A stretch of 64,000 bases of DNA from UBA6772 sp965183875 (GCA_965183875.1 CBCYMK010000013.1:1-64000); one strand, 5' to 3'; positions 7,781 to 17,168 are shown, counted from the first letter of the stretch. Notes: generated by a model not told the origin, from the sequence alone. Translations and numbers: made by a program.

Positions 7781-9565
7781 TTAATCAAAACAATAAATAT
7801 TCGCTTCAATCAGTTTTTTAGCAATCGTTCTACGGTGTTCTTTTAGGTTTGTTGGCTGTACTTTGGTAAAGCGTTTCAAGCCCATTAATAACATCTTTTG
7901 CTCATCGCCTTCCAAAATCGCGTACAAGGCTTCTTTCCCATTTTTGCGTACATCTTCAACTGCATTGTGTAAGAAGGTGATACAAATAGAAATTTTATCT
8001 TCGTGTGCTTCTCTACCGTCTTTAGCAATTAGCTTTTCCGTTTTCAGTAGCGTAGATTCCAACATATATACTTGGATAATCATATCTGATATATTCATCA
8101 TTACCTCTTGCTCCAATGCGAGTTTATCTCCTAATTTCTGTGCTGCAGTTCCAGCAACCATCAAAATAGATTTCTTTAAGTTCTTCAGCACTTTTTTCTC
8201 TTCAGCAAAAAGTTCAGTCGATGGAGCGTCAAAAGAAGGGATACTCATCAATTCTTTGGCTACTGCTTTCGCAGGTCCGAATAAATCAATTTCTCCAGTC
8301 ATTCCTTTTTTCAAAATCATCTTTACTAATAGCAAACGATTGATTTCGTTTGTACCTTCATAAATACGAGAAATACGCGCATCTCTATAGCAGGCCTCTA
8401 CCTCAGACTCAGCAGAGAATCCCATTCCACCATATACTTGTACGGCTTCATCAGATACATATTCCACTACTTCAGAACCAAATACTTTTAAGATGGCACA
8501 TTCTATAGAGTATTCTTCTACTCCTTTTAGTTTGGCGTCTTGTGGTGCTACACCCTCACTCTCTAATCGTGCAATATGGTCTTCAATATTTTGACCTGCT
8601 CTATAATTACCCGCATCAGCTACATAAGTTTTGATAGCCATTTCGGCTAACTTATACTGTATGGCTCCAAAAGAAGCAATAGGTGTGTTAAATTGTTTGC
8701 GTTCTTTGGCGTAGTTTACAGCGTAGTTAATTACTTTTTTTGAGGCTCCTGTAGTAGCAACGCTCAACTTTATACGTCCTACGTTTAAGGCGTTCATGGC
8801 AATTTTAAATCCTTCGCCACGCTCTCCTAACATTGCCGACTTAGGAACTTTTACCTTATTGTAAAATACCTGTCTTGTAGAAGAAGAACGGATTCCTAAT
8901 TTAGCTTCTTCAGGGTTTAAGGTAAGTCCTTCAACCTTGTCTTTTTCGAATACAAAACCGGTAATATTCTTATCGTCTCCTATACGCGCAAAAACAATAA
9001 ACACATGCGCAAATCCAGCATTAGAAATCCATATTTTTTGCCCAGTTATCTCGTAGTGTTCTCCATCGTCGGTTAATACCGCTTTGGTTTTTCCAGAGTT
9101 CGCATCAGATCCTGCATCTGGTTCTGTTAAATTATAACAAGCCATCCACTCACCAGAAGCAAGCTTCGGTAAATAGTGCATTTTTTGCTCTTCGCTACCG
9201 TATAATAAAATGGGTAGGGTACCAATTCCGGTATGTGCTCCAAAAGCTGTTGCAATAGAACCTGTTAAGCTGGAGATTTCTTCACAAATTAACATCCCTG
9301 TATTAAAGCCCATTCCTAAACCCTCGTATTTTTCGGGTACATTTACACCTAATAAACCAAGCTCACCTGCTTTGCGCATTAAGCTTTCTACTAAGGCGTA
9401 GTCCTTCTCTTCAAAGCGCATTAGGTTTGGTCGAACTTCACGTTCAATAAATTCGTGTGTTGCATCCAACATCATCTTTTGGTCTTCACCAAATTCTTCT
9501 CTGATGAATACTTCTTTTGCTTCTATATCTTTTACGAGGAATTCTCCTCCTTTTAAATAGCTCAT
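7781..9565 (-). CDS. fadE: Acyl-CoA dehydrogenase (beta-oxidation step 1)
   Basis: The 595-residue product starts at MSYLKGGEFLVKD (9565); codons further up come from a TAAATGG repeat. It shows the acyl-CoA dehydrogenase signature MACYNLTEPDAGSDANSGKT (FAD/substrate loop), the arginine region GRIKLSVATTGASKKV, and RISRIYEGTNEINRLLL with the catalytic glutamate in Y-E-G-T-N-E. A C-terminal extension of about 150 residues after the catalytic core is typical of long-chain/VLCAD-like members in Bacteroidota. The protein would be cytosolic and use FAD. It is the last gene of the leftward marR-fadB-fadA-fadE cluster; the gap to fadA is about 90 bp of repeat-like DNA. Confidence 0.92.
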   Translation of the reverse strand: MSYLKGGEFLVKDIEAKEVFIREEFGEDQKMMLDATHEFIEREVRPNLMRFEEKDYALVESLMRKAGELGLLGVNVPEKYEGLGMGFNTGMLICEEISSLTGSIATAFGAHTGIGTLPILLYGSEEQKMHYLPKLASGEWMACYNLTEPDAGSDANSGKTKAVLTDDGEHYEITGQKIWISNAGFAHVFIVFARIGDDKNITGFVFEKDKVEGLTLNPEEAKLGIRSSSTRQVFYNKVKVPKSAMLGERGEGFKIAMNALNVGRIKLSVATTGASKKVINYAVNYAKERKQFNTPIASFGAIQYKLAEMAIKTYVADAGNYRAGQNIEDHIARLESEGVAPQDAKLKGVEEYSIECAILKVFGSEVVEYVSDEAVQVYGGMGFSAESEVEACYRDARISRIYEGTNEINRLLLVKMILKKGMTGEIDLFGPAKAVAKELMSIPSFDAPSTELFAEEKKVLKNLKKSILMVAGTAAQKLGDKLALEQEVMMNISDMIIQVYMLESTLLKTEKLIAKDGREAHEDKISICITFLHNAVEDVRKNGKEALYAILEGDEQKMLLMGLKRFTKVQPTNLKEHRRTIAKKLIEANIYCFD

Positions 9566-9583
9566 TGTGTTTCTTTTTATTCG

Positions 9584-9604
9584 TAAATGGTAAATGGTAA
9601 ATGG
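9584..9604 (+). repeat. Three tandem copies of heptamer TAAATGG
   Basis: Three perfect 7-bp units lie between fadA and fadE, followed at 9625-9653 by another word repeat built on AAAACT/CATCAC. It belongs to the same class of short-word intergenic repeats seen at 4624 and 38395. Confidence 0.85.
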
Positions 9605-9654
9605 TAAGACGTAAGTCGTTTTGAACTTAAAACTGATCACTCAAAACTCATCAC

Positions 9655-10833
9655 TTATTTTAACAATTCATAAACCCCAGCAGCACCTTGTCCAGTTCCC
9701 ACACACATGGTAACCATTCCGTAGCGTTGCTTTCTTCTTCTCATCTCGTTGAATAGTTGTACCGATAGTTTTGCTCCTGTACATCCCAATGGATGACCTA
9801 GTGCAATGGCACCACCGTTTACATTCACGATGTCTGGGTTTAAGCCCAACTCATTCATTACGGCAACCGACTGTGAGGCAAAAGCTTCATTCAATTCAAA
9901 TTGCTCTATATCTTGGAGTTTTAACCCTGCTTTTTCTATGGCTTTAGGCGCTGCATAAACAGGCCCCATTCCCATAACACTAGGTTCTAATCCTGCTACG
10001 TGATAGCTTAATAATTGTGCTACGGGTTCAAGGTTTAGCTCTTTCACCATTTTCTCTGACATCACCATTACAAAGGCGGCGCCATCGGAAGTTTGTGAAG
10101 AGTTTCCTGCTGTTACCGATCCTCCTGCAGCAAATACAGGTCGTAGTCTAGCTAGTGCAGACATATTTGTTCCTCTACGAGGTCCTTCGTCAGTATCAAC
10201 TGTAAACTTGCGGACTTGTCTTTTTTCGTCTTGGTCTAAGAAAATTTCTTCCACTTCAATAGGGACGATATCCTCTTTAAATAAACCTGTGTCGATGGCA
10301 TTTAATGCCTTATTGTGTGAGTTAAATGCAAATTCATCTTGCATTTCTCGGGTAATATTATATCGGCGAGCTACTTCTTCTGCAGTGTTCCCCATTCCCC
10401 AGTACCAGCTAGGGTTTTTGGCAGATACATCTGTGTTTGGAACTACTCTCCAACCCCCAAATGGAATGGGCGACATGGTCTCTACACCACCAGCGATAAT
10501 GCAGTCGGCCATTCCTGCATTAATTTTTGCAGATGCTAAAGCGATGGTTTCTATTCCCGAAGAGCAATAGCGGTTTACCGTTACTCCTGGAACTTTGTCG
10601 GTATTCAATCCCATCAGAGAAATCATTCTACCTATATTCAATCCTTGCTCTGCCTCTGGAGTTGCGTTCCCTACAATAACATCATCTATACGGTTGACGT
10701 CTAATTCTGGGATGGCATCCACCAAATGTTTTACGGTTGCAGCAGCCAGCTCATCTGGGCGTGTAAAGCGGAAAATTCCTCTTGGAGCTTTTCCTACTGC
10801 AGTTCTAAATCCTTTTACTATATATGCTTTCAT
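9655..10833 (-). CDS. fadA: 3-ketoacyl-CoA thiolase (beta-oxidation last step)
   Basis: The 392-residue thiolase has the nucleophilic cysteine in NRYCSSGIETIALAS, the N-E-A-F motif (FELNEAFASQSVAV), G-H-P-L-G (GGAIALGHPLGCTGAKL) and the second active cysteine in MVTMCVGTGQGAAG. It cleaves 3-ketoacyl-CoA to acetyl-CoA and a shortened acyl-CoA in the cytosol. It starts 10 bp after the stop of fadB on the same strand, so the two subunits of the fatty-acid oxidation complex are co-transcribed. A second, different thiolase (paaJ) is encoded at 50.5 kb. Confidence 0.94.
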   Translation of the reverse strand: MKAYIVKGFRTAVGKAPRGIFRFTRPDELAAATVKHLVDAIPELDVNRIDDVIVGNATPEAEQGLNIGRMISLMGLNTDKVPGVTVNRYCSSGIETIALASAKINAGMADCIIAGGVETMSPIPFGGWRVVPNTDVSAKNPSWYWGMGNTAEEVARRYNITREMQDEFAFNSHNKALNAIDTGLFKEDIVPIEVEEIFLDQDEKRQVRKFTVDTDEGPRRGTNMSALARLRPVFAAGGSVTAGNSSQTSDGAAFVMVMSEKMVKELNLEPVAQLLSYHVAGLEPSVMGMGPVYAAPKAIEKAGLKLQDIEQFELNEAFASQSVAVMNELGLNPDIVNVNGGAIALGHPLGCTGAKLSVQLFNEMRRRKQRYGMVTMCVGTGQGAAGVYELLK

Positions 10834-10843
10834 CTTGATGGTC

Positions 10844-13255
10844 TTAGTTGCGTAATGGTTTTCCTTTCTTCAACATATGCTCAATCCTTTCGAGGGTTTT
10901 CCTTTCTCCTGTAAGCGATAAAAAGGCTTCTCTTTCGAGGTCGAGTAAGTATTGTTCGCTTACTAGGGTAGGAGAAGAGAGGTCTCCACCAGAGATTACA
11001 TAACCGAGTTTTTCCGACATCAATTTCTCATGTTCTGTAATAAATCCAGAATGATGCATAGAATCGGCACCGACCAAGAATGAGCCTAAGATTTGCTTTC
11101 CAAGGACTTTAATTTTCTTTTCGTTTGATGGTGCTCTATACCCTTTGTCTGCTAATCCTATAACCGCAGCTTTAGCATCAGCAATCAAACGTTTTTTATT
11201 AATGGAAATAGCATCTACACCTTTTCTCAATAGACCTAAGTCCATTGCTTCGTGAGCCGAAGTAGAAACTTTTGCCATTCCTATATTCAAGTACATTTCT
11301 CTCACTAATGGGGTTTCGATATCTCCTTTATTAAAGGCTTCTGAAGCACGTAGAGCAATCTCTTTAGAACCTCCACCACCAGGGATAAGTCCTACTCCCA
11401 TTTCTACCAATCCCATATAGGTTTCAGCAGCAGCTTGCGTCATATCGGCGTGCATAGCAATTTCGCATCCACCACCTAGAGTCATGCCGTGTGGTGCTAC
11501 CACCACAGGAATGTTAGAATAGCGTATTTTTTGTGTGGTCTGTTGGAAAGCACGAACTGCAAAATCCAATTCATCGTAGTCCTGCTCAATAGCCATCATA
11601 AAGATCATAGCTAGGTTGGCGCCTACAGAAAAGTTTGGTGCTTGGTTGGCAATTACCAATCCTTTATAGTTTTCCTCTGTTAAATCGATAGCATGTTGAA
11701 TGGCTTGTAAAGTATCGCCACCCACAGAATTCATTTTCGAGTGGAATTCTAAGTTTACTACATCATCGCCTAAATCAATTAAAGAAGCTACTTCGCTTTT
11801 CCAGATCGTGTTTGCTTTTTTGCGTACATATAAATCTACTAGTGCATCCTGATTAGGTAGTGCCTTGAATAGTTTTTCCTTTTTGTCGAAATAGTTTTGT
11901 GAATTTCCTTCAACCTTGTAGAATGAAGCTGTACCACTTTCCAACATCTCTTTTACCCAAGGAGCAATGTCTTTTCCTAGCTCTAGTGCTTTGTTGTATG
12001 CGGCTTGAACTCCTATTGCATCCCAAATTTCGAAAGGTCCTAATTCCCAGCCAAAACCAGCTTTCATAGCTTGGTCTATGCGGAAAGATTCGTCCGAAAT
12101 TTCAGGTATGCGGTGAGAAACATAGGAGAAAATATCGCTAAACATTTCTCTGTAGAAATCTCCAGCTTCCCCTTTGCTATTGTATAAGAAAGCGATTCTT
12201 TTTCTTAAATCATCTATTTCTTTTGCCTGTGCTAAAGCACCAAACTTAACCCGTTCTTGAGCTTTGTATTCTAAGGTATTTAAGTCAAGCGATAAAATGG
12301 CTTTTTTGCCATTTTCATCTTTGGTCTTCTTGTAAAAACCTTGCTTGGTTTTATCTCCTAGCCATTTATTGTCTAGTAAGGACTGAACGTATTTAGGTAG
12401 TTTGAAATCCTCACGAGCCTCGTCATTAGGACAGTTTTCATACAAGCCATTAGCAACGTGAACCAAAGTATCTAGTCCTACTACATCACAAGTTCTGAAG
12501 GTTGCCGATTTAGGTCGACCAATAATAGGTCCTGTGAGTTTATCGATAGCCTCTACAGATAAGCCTCTTTTTTCTACTAAGTGGAAAAGAGATAAAATTC
12601 CTGCTACTCCAACTCGGTTAGCAATAAATGCAGGGGTGTCTTTACATAAAACAGTTGTTTTCCCTAGGTGACGGTCACCAAACTCCATCATGAAATCAAC
12701 AATATCTTGATTTGTATGTGGGCTTGGGATGATTTCTAAAAGCTCCAAATAGCGTGGAGGGTTAAAGAAGTGTGTTCCTAAGAAATGCGCTTTAAATTCT
12801 TCACTTCTGTCTTCCAGCATCATGTGAATAGGAATTCCAGAGGTGTTACTCGAAACAATACTTCCGGCTTTTCTGAAAGCTTCAATTTTCTCGAATACTT
12901 GCTTTTTGATGTCTAAGCGTTCCACGACCACTTCGATGATCCAATCGGCATCGCCAATTTTCTCGAAATCGTCTGTGAGGTTTCCGGTTTGTATTCTATT
13001 TACAAAATCTTTTTTGTAGAGCGAGGCGGGTTTAGATTTTAAGGTAGCTTTCATCGCATCTGTAACAATGCGGTTCTTTACCTTGGGATGGTCAAGACTC
13101 AACCCTGCTTTTTCTTCGGCTGCATTTAATGCAAAAGGGGCTATGTCTAATAGCAATACCTCTAAGCCTATGTTTGCCATATGACAAGCGATGCGAGAAC
13201 CCATGATCCCCGAACCTACAACAGCTACTTTCTGTATCTTTTGTTTAGTCTTCAT
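10844..13255 (-). CDS. fadB: Bifunctional 3-hydroxyacyl-CoA dehydrogenase / enoyl-CoA hydratase
   Basis: The 803-residue protein has the dehydrogenase first: the Rossmann motif VAVVGSGIMGSRIACHMANI near residue 10, then HFFNPPRYLELLEII and a duplicated C-terminal dehydrogenase domain. The crotonase domain lies in the last 330 residues (MTLGGGCEIAMHADMTQAA, then EMGVGLIPGGGGSKEIALR). That order (dehydrogenase then hydratase) is the FadN-like one, the reverse of E. coli FadB. It catalyses steps 2 and 3 of beta-oxidation. Its start codon lies within the last 11 bp of the marR gene, suggesting translational coupling to the regulator. Confidence 0.92.
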   Translation of the reverse strand: MKTKQKIQKVAVVGSGIMGSRIACHMANIGLEVLLLDIAPFALNAAEEKAGLSLDHPKVKNRIVTDAMKATLKSKPASLYKKDFVNRIQTGNLTDDFEKIGDADWIIEVVVERLDIKKQVFEKIEAFRKAGSIVSSNTSGIPIHMMLEDRSEEFKAHFLGTHFFNPPRYLELLEIIPSPHTNQDIVDFMMEFGDRHLGKTTVLCKDTPAFIANRVGVAGILSLFHLVEKRGLSVEAIDKLTGPIIGRPKSATFRTCDVVGLDTLVHVANGLYENCPNDEAREDFKLPKYVQSLLDNKWLGDKTKQGFYKKTKDENGKKAILSLDLNTLEYKAQERVKFGALAQAKEIDDLRKRIAFLYNSKGEAGDFYREMFSDIFSYVSHRIPEISDESFRIDQAMKAGFGWELGPFEIWDAIGVQAAYNKALELGKDIAPWVKEMLESGTASFYKVEGNSQNYFDKKEKLFKALPNQDALVDLYVRKKANTIWKSEVASLIDLGDDVVNLEFHSKMNSVGGDTLQAIQHAIDLTEENYKGLVIANQAPNFSVGANLAMIFMMAIEQDYDELDFAVRAFQQTTQKIRYSNIPVVVAPHGMTLGGGCEIAMHADMTQAAAETYMGLVEMGVGLIPGGGGSKEIALRASEAFNKGDIETPLVREMYLNIGMAKVSTSAHEAMDLGLLRKGVDAISINKKRLIADAKAAVIGLADKGYRAPSNEKKIKVLGKQILGSFLVGADSMHHSGFITEHEKLMSEKLGYVISGGDLSSPTLVSEQYLLDLEREAFLSLTGERKTLERIEHMLKKGKPLRN

Positions 13256-13682
13256 TCTTTAATTCTTCAATGGTTTGATCTACTGCGTTCATTACCTTGT
13301 AAAAAGATTCCAGCTCTTGATCAGTGATTTTTTCAAATACTCTTTCGTTAAAAACTTTTACGTTCTCTGAGGCTATCTTTCTATATTCTACTCCTTTTTT
13401 TGTGAGGAATAAATGCACTTTCCTCTTGTCTTTAGGGTCAACTTTTTTTCTGATAAACCCACGGTCTAACATACCTTTTAAAGTACGTGTTAAGCTTCGT
13501 GATTCCATGCCCATTTTAGGGCCTAGTTGAGTAGATAGTGTTCCTTCTTTCTCTATGTTTAGGATCGCAAAAGCGGTAGAAGTTGTTGCGCTGTGGTTTT
13601 TTGCTCTGTCGTTGTATAAACGAGAAATGCTGTGCCATGCCCATCGAATACGGAAATCTATAATGTGCTTCTTGTCTAACAT
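13245..13682 (-). CDS. MarR-family transcriptional regulator of the beta-oxidation operon
   Basis: I chose MLDKKHIIDFRIRWAWHSIS (13682), giving 145 residues; the frame is open further up but covers the promoter. The winged-helix region reads LSTQLGPKMGMESRSLTRTL (recognition helix) and then GFIRKKVDPKDKRKVHLFLT (wing with the D-x-R-K/R core), the MarR pattern. It is the first gene of a leftward operon with fadB, fadA and fadE, and overlaps fadB by 11 bp. An 8-bp-arm palindrome on its own promoter suggests autorepression, with an acyl-CoA or fatty acid as likely inducer; both points are inference. Confidence 0.9.
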   Translation of the reverse strand: MLDKKHIIDFRIRWAWHSISRLYNDRAKNHSATTSTAFAILNIEKEGTLSTQLGPKMGMESRSLTRTLKGMLDRGFIRKKVDPKDKRKVHLFLTKKGVEYRKIASENVKVFNERVFEKITDQELESFYKVMNAVDQTIEELKNED

Positions 13683-13684
13683 GA

Positions 13685-13710
13685 TTTTGTGATTTTGTCT
13701 CACAAAAGTA
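13685..13710 (-). promoter_or_regulatory. marR-fad operon -7 element overlapped by a perfect palindromic operator
   Basis: The minus strand reads TACTTTTG (13710-13703), a match to TAnnTTTG. TTTTGTGA-N7-TCACAAAA, a perfect inverted repeat with 8-bp arms, occupies 13685-13707, so its first arm covers the TTTTG of the promoter and its second arm ends 2 bp before the marR start codon. A bound dimer there would block the promoter. The -33 element is weak. Confidence 0.6.
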
Positions 13711-13721
13711 TAAAATAAAAA

Positions 13722-13763
13722 GTATGCAGGCATAATAAATAGCATTTTATTTGGCGTGCATAC
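13722..13763. repeat. Inverted repeat GTATGCAGGC / GCGTGCATAC upstream of marR
   Basis: The 10-bp arms (13722-13731 and 13754-13763) pair with one mismatch and are separated by a 22-bp AT-rich spacer, about two helical turns. It lies just upstream of the marR-fad promoter, where an activator or a second repressor dimer could bind. No gene covers it once the short marR start is used. Confidence 0.45.
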
Positions 13764-13814
13764 CTTTTTGCGCAATGAATTTTTAAATCAAAACGTATCA
13801 CTCAAAACTCAAAA

Positions 13815-13843
13815 CAAAAAAAAAGCGCCTTTCGGCGCTTTTT
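13815..13843 (-). terminator. Terminator of the acyl-CoA ligase gene
   Basis: Directly after the ligase stop codon the minus strand reads AAAAAGCGCC-GAAA-GGCGCTTTTTTTTTT: a GC-rich stem with a GAAA tetraloop and a long T run. It separates the ligase from the marR-fad operon. The DNA just beyond (13795-13814) is an ACTCAAAA word repeat. Confidence 0.9.
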
Positions 13844-15613
13844 CTAGTTGTAAATTTCTTTGTATTCTTTCTCGTATTTAGCGAGAACAGGTTTTCGTTT
13901 TAATTTTAGAGTAGCAGTAAGCTCTCCACCATCAATGGTCCAAGCATCTTTCATAAGTACAATCTTTTTCACTCTTTCGAAAGGAGCAAATTGTTCGTTA
14001 TAGTGTGCAATCTCCGAATTGTATTTTTTGATTACTTCGGGATGAGTAGCCATTTCCGCATTAGTAGTGAAGGTGATATCGTGTAGTTTGCACCATACTT
14101 TTAAAGACTCAAATTCAGGAACGATAAAGGCACCAGGCATCTTTTCACCTTCTCCTAAAACCATAACTTGTTCTATTAATCTCGATTCCTTGTATTTGTT
14201 TTCCATTACTTGAGGAGCAATGTATTTACCACCAGAAGTTTTGAAAATTTCTTTTTTGCGGTCCGTGATTTTAACATAACGACCCTCTACCATTTTTCCG
14301 ATATCCCCTGTTGCAAACCAACCGTCTTTGTCGATTACTTCGTCGGTAAGCTCTGGCTTATTGTAGTATCCCATCATTACATTGGCACCTTTACATAGTA
14401 TTTCACCATCATCACCAAACTTAACTTCTACTCCAGCCATTACAGGTCCTACAGAACCGTAGCACCTTCCACCAGGTTCCATGGTGTTAACAGAAATTAC
14501 AGGAGAAGTTTCAGAAAGTCCGTATCCTTCCAGTATAGGCATTTGTGCAGCCGTAAATACTCTAGCTAAACGCGGTTGTAGTGCTGCAGCACCAGAGAGG
14601 ATATAACGTATGTTTCCACCAACAGCTTCTCTCCATTTAGTGAAGATGATTTTGTTGGCAAGCTTTAATTGAAATTCATACCACCAGCCATTTTTTCCGT
14701 CTAACTCATGGCGTAGACCTAGGTTTAATGCCCAGAAGAAAAGACCTTTTTTGAGTCCTGTTAATTCCGATCCCTTGGCTACAATTTTATCGTATACCTT
14801 TTCCAATAAACGTGGAACAGTAGGCATAATAGTAGGGTTTATTTCTTTTAAGTTCTCACCTAACAGTTCGATACTTTCGGCATAATAAATAGAAACCCCT
14901 TTAAATAGGTAGTAGTATTCTACCACTCTTTCAAATACATGACAAAGGGGTAAAAAGCTTATCGCTCTATCATCATCTGCAAAAGGAATTGCATTTTTAA
15001 GACCTAATAACTGAGAGTATAAATTGTCGTGCGACAACATAACTCCTTTAGGGTTCCCGGTAGTACCAGAAGTATAGATCAGTGTAAATAAATCAGAAGA
15101 TTTAACCTCCAATTGATTCGCTTTCATTTTTGAAGCCTGTGGGTTGGCTAAACCATCCTCAATAATCTCGTGCCAGTCTTTAGCACCTTCAATTTCATCG
15201 AATGAATAGATAGCCTCTAAGGTATCTACCTTATCGATAAGCATGTGTACTTTTTCAAAAATCTCTTCAGATCCTACAAACATGATTTTAGCTCCTGAGT
15301 CATTTAAGATGTACTCATAATCTGCCGTAGTAATGTTTGGGTAGATGGGAACATTTACAGCTCCAATCTTATTGATTCCCATATCAGCTAAATTCCACTC
15401 TGGGCGATTTGCGGAAATTATGGCAACTTTATCGCCTCTCTCAATACCTAAATTGAGGAGTCCATAACCAATTGAATCGGTCATAGCTACATATTCATCT
15501 GCAGAGTAAGTACGCCATACACCGTCTTCTTTACCTGCTAATACATCTGATTTATTGAACTTTAGTCGAGTGTATTCTACCAGTTCAAATATGCGAGTGG
15601 GTTTTAAATCCAT
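13844..15613 (-). CDS. fadD: Long-chain-fatty-acid--CoA ligase (AMP-forming)
   Basis: The 589-residue protein has the AMP-binding P-loop LIYTSGTTGNPKGVMLSHDN, the adenine-binding G-Y-G-L-S-E-T motif (ILEGYGLSETSPVIS), the hinge DGWFATGDIG and the ITDRKKEIFKTSGGKYIAPQ region. It activates fatty acids to acyl-CoA, feeding the adjacent beta-oxidation operon, and may act at the inner membrane face. It is transcribed alone from a good promoter (15646-15676) and ends at a terminator, so its control is separate from the MarR operon. The long-chain assignment rests on overall resemblance (AMP-binding ligases of about 590 aa in Bacteroidota). Confidence 0.88.
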   Translation of the reverse strand: MDLKPTRIFELVEYTRLKFNKSDVLAGKEDGVWRTYSADEYVAMTDSIGYGLLNLGIERGDKVAIISANRPEWNLADMGINKIGAVNVPIYPNITTADYEYILNDSGAKIMFVGSEEIFEKVHMLIDKVDTLEAIYSFDEIEGAKDWHEIIEDGLANPQASKMKANQLEVKSSDLFTLIYTSGTTGNPKGVMLSHDNLYSQLLGLKNAIPFADDDRAISFLPLCHVFERVVEYYYLFKGVSIYYAESIELLGENLKEINPTIMPTVPRLLEKVYDKIVAKGSELTGLKKGLFFWALNLGLRHELDGKNGWWYEFQLKLANKIIFTKWREAVGGNIRYILSGAAALQPRLARVFTAAQMPILEGYGLSETSPVISVNTMEPGGRCYGSVGPVMAGVEVKFGDDGEILCKGANVMMGYYNKPELTDEVIDKDGWFATGDIGKMVEGRYVKITDRKKEIFKTSGGKYIAPQVMENKYKESRLIEQVMVLGEGEKMPGAFIVPEFESLKVWCKLHDITFTTNAEMATHPEVIKKYNSEIAHYNEQFAPFERVKKIVLMKDAWTIDGGELTATLKLKRKPVLAKYEKEYKEIYN

Positions 15614-15645
15614 AATAAAAATCTAGTTGTTGGGAAATTTGCTCT

Positions 15646-15676
15646 CAAATCTACTAAAATTCTATTCAAAATCAAT
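15646..15676 (-). promoter_or_regulatory. Promoter of the acyl-CoA ligase gene
   Basis: The minus strand has ATTG (15676-15673), a 19-bp spacer and TAGATTTG (15653-15646), agreeing with the Bacteroidota sigma-factor consensus. It lies 33 bp before the start codon. Confidence 0.6.
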
Positions 15677-15766
15677 TAGTAAGATTTAGAAGCTGTTATT
15701 AACTTTTTTAGATCCTGAGCTTGTGAGGTAAAGAGAGGAATTTAAAATAATGACTTTATCTGTTTC

Positions 15767-16990
15767 TTACCAAATATTGAGCTTATGAGTTTCTTCTTTT
15801 AATTTTGTATTTAGCTTAATAATGTAAATTCCAGGATTTATTCTAGAAGTATTAATGTAGTATGAGTCATCTTTTGTTATTTTATCTGAATGAATTATTT
15901 GGCTCTGCATGTTTATGACATCAATGGAGTACGTATGGTGATTGTTGTTGTTAATCTTAATCTGGCCGTCATAATAGATAACTTGGAATTCCTTTTTAAC
16001 TACATCATTAATTGAAAAAGGTGTGTCTAATATTGTTGCAAGCCAATCATGAATTGTGTCTATTACTATTTGTGGAACCTCATTTGAATTTTCGGGTGTG
16101 AAAAAATGAGTTAATCCATCCATATAATATAATTGATGGTTCGAATTAATCAGTCCATTTTGGTAGATAATAGCATTTTCAGTTGGGATATTAAAGTCGT
16201 TTTGAGCATGTAAGAATAATGTAGGAGTTTCTATAAGGTTATAGTTGGTTAAAGAAGACTCTGTTATGTCTATCCAATCATTCCAAAAGGGGCTGTAAGC
16301 ACCTAAGTATGGGGTGTTATTTGGCCAGTTGTCATTCCTTATTTGTTCAAAGTTTGCTAGCGTTTGATTATAAAAATTATTTCCACTAATTGTATCATGC
16401 AGACATCTATAGTATAACTCTCTAAACTGTGTAGCCATTAAGGAGTCAATACTTGTGGCTGTCGTTCCTAATGAAAGTAGAGCTTTTATATCATTTCGTT
16501 CTTGAGAAATAATAGGTAGGAAGTTTGCGCCCTGACTATGACCTAGGAGTATGATGTTGTTCGAGTCAATTTCACTATTAGTTTTCATAAAGTCAATAGC
16601 TGAATTTACATCTGATATGAAGTCGTATGGTGAGATTGTAAAAGCATCCAATGTATTAGCATGTGTGTATGTTCTTTTGTCATACCTGAAAACTGCATAC
16701 CCTTTTTCAACTAAACCATCTGAGAGATTCTCGAAACTTTTTATTGTTAAATTATATAATTCGGGGTAAAGGCACAAGCTATTCCCATCAGTTAACTGTA
16801 TGGTCTGGTCTCGGTCACTTGGTCCAGAACCATGGATTAATATTACAAGTGGTGCTGGGCTATTCGTGTTTGGTAAGGCTAAAGTTCCATTTAATTGAAG
16901 CCCTTCGTTGTCGAATGATAAATTTGTTTCTTGAGAAAACGAACTGAAACCCATTGTTAATGCTAGGATAATTAAGTGTATATTTTTCAT
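15767..16990 (-). CDS. Secreted alpha/beta hydrolase with T9SS type A sorting domain
   Basis: Start 16990 (MKNIHLIILALTMGFSSFSQ) gives a signal peptide and 407 residues. The fold shows the oxyanion loop VILIHGSGPSDRDQT, the nucleophile elbow G-H-S-Q-G-A, and a late aspartate/histidine pair (FLHAQNDFNIP and MDGLTHFF), so the triad of a serine hydrolase of the dienelactone/acyl-peptidase type is present. The last 75 residues, ending in ...NPGIYIIKLNTKLKEETHKL, look like a T9SS type A sorting domain. It is likely an exported esterase or peptidase. It stands alone between divergent recG and the ligase gene; no clear terminator follows. Confidence 0.82.
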   Translation of the reverse strand: MKNIHLIILALTMGFSSFSQETNLSFDNEGLQLNGTLALPNTNSPAPLVILIHGSGPSDRDQTIQLTDGNSLCLYPELYNLTIKSFENLSDGLVEKGYAVFRYDKRTYTHANTLDAFTISPYDFISDVNSAIDFMKTNSEIDSNNIILLGHSQGANFLPIISQERNDIKALLSLGTTATSIDSLMATQFRELYYRCLHDTISGNNFYNQTLANFEQIRNDNWPNNTPYLGAYSPFWNDWIDITESSLTNYNLIETPTLFLHAQNDFNIPTENAIIYQNGLINSNHQLYYMDGLTHFFTPENSNEVPQIVIDTIHDWLATILDTPFSINDVVKKEFQVIYYDGQIKINNNNHHTYSIDVINMQSQIIHSDKITKDDSYYINTSRINPGIYIIKLNTKLKEETHKLNIW

Positions 16991-17123
16991 TTTTGGCTTT
17001 TGTTTGTACAAAAAAAAGACAATAAATATTTAACTAAGCAATTTTGATTGTAAGATGTTTTATGCAAATTATTAATAGGGTGAAATTTTTCATAATCTAT
17101 ACTTGTATTGCTATTGAGTTTTT

Positions 17124-17154
17124 TTTGAACTAATGGATTGAAATCCTACATTTG
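17124..17154 (+). promoter_or_regulatory. Promoter of recG
   Basis: TTTG (17124-17127), a 19-bp spacer and TACATTTG (17147-17154) match the Bacteroidota promoter consensus. The -7 element ends 14 bp before the first ATG of recG, so the leader is very short. Confidence 0.65.
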
Positions 17155-17168
17155 AAGAAATTCCGTTA

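Noticed and set aside
10208..10914. Plus-strand frames opposite fadA/fadB
   Set aside because: They are antisense shadows of well-supported thiolase and hydroxyacyl-CoA dehydrogenase genes and show no family motifs.
13683..13775. Extended N-terminus of the MarR regulator
   Set aside because: The extra 31 residues would cover the promoter, the operator palindrome and an inverted repeat, and do not resemble the MarR family.
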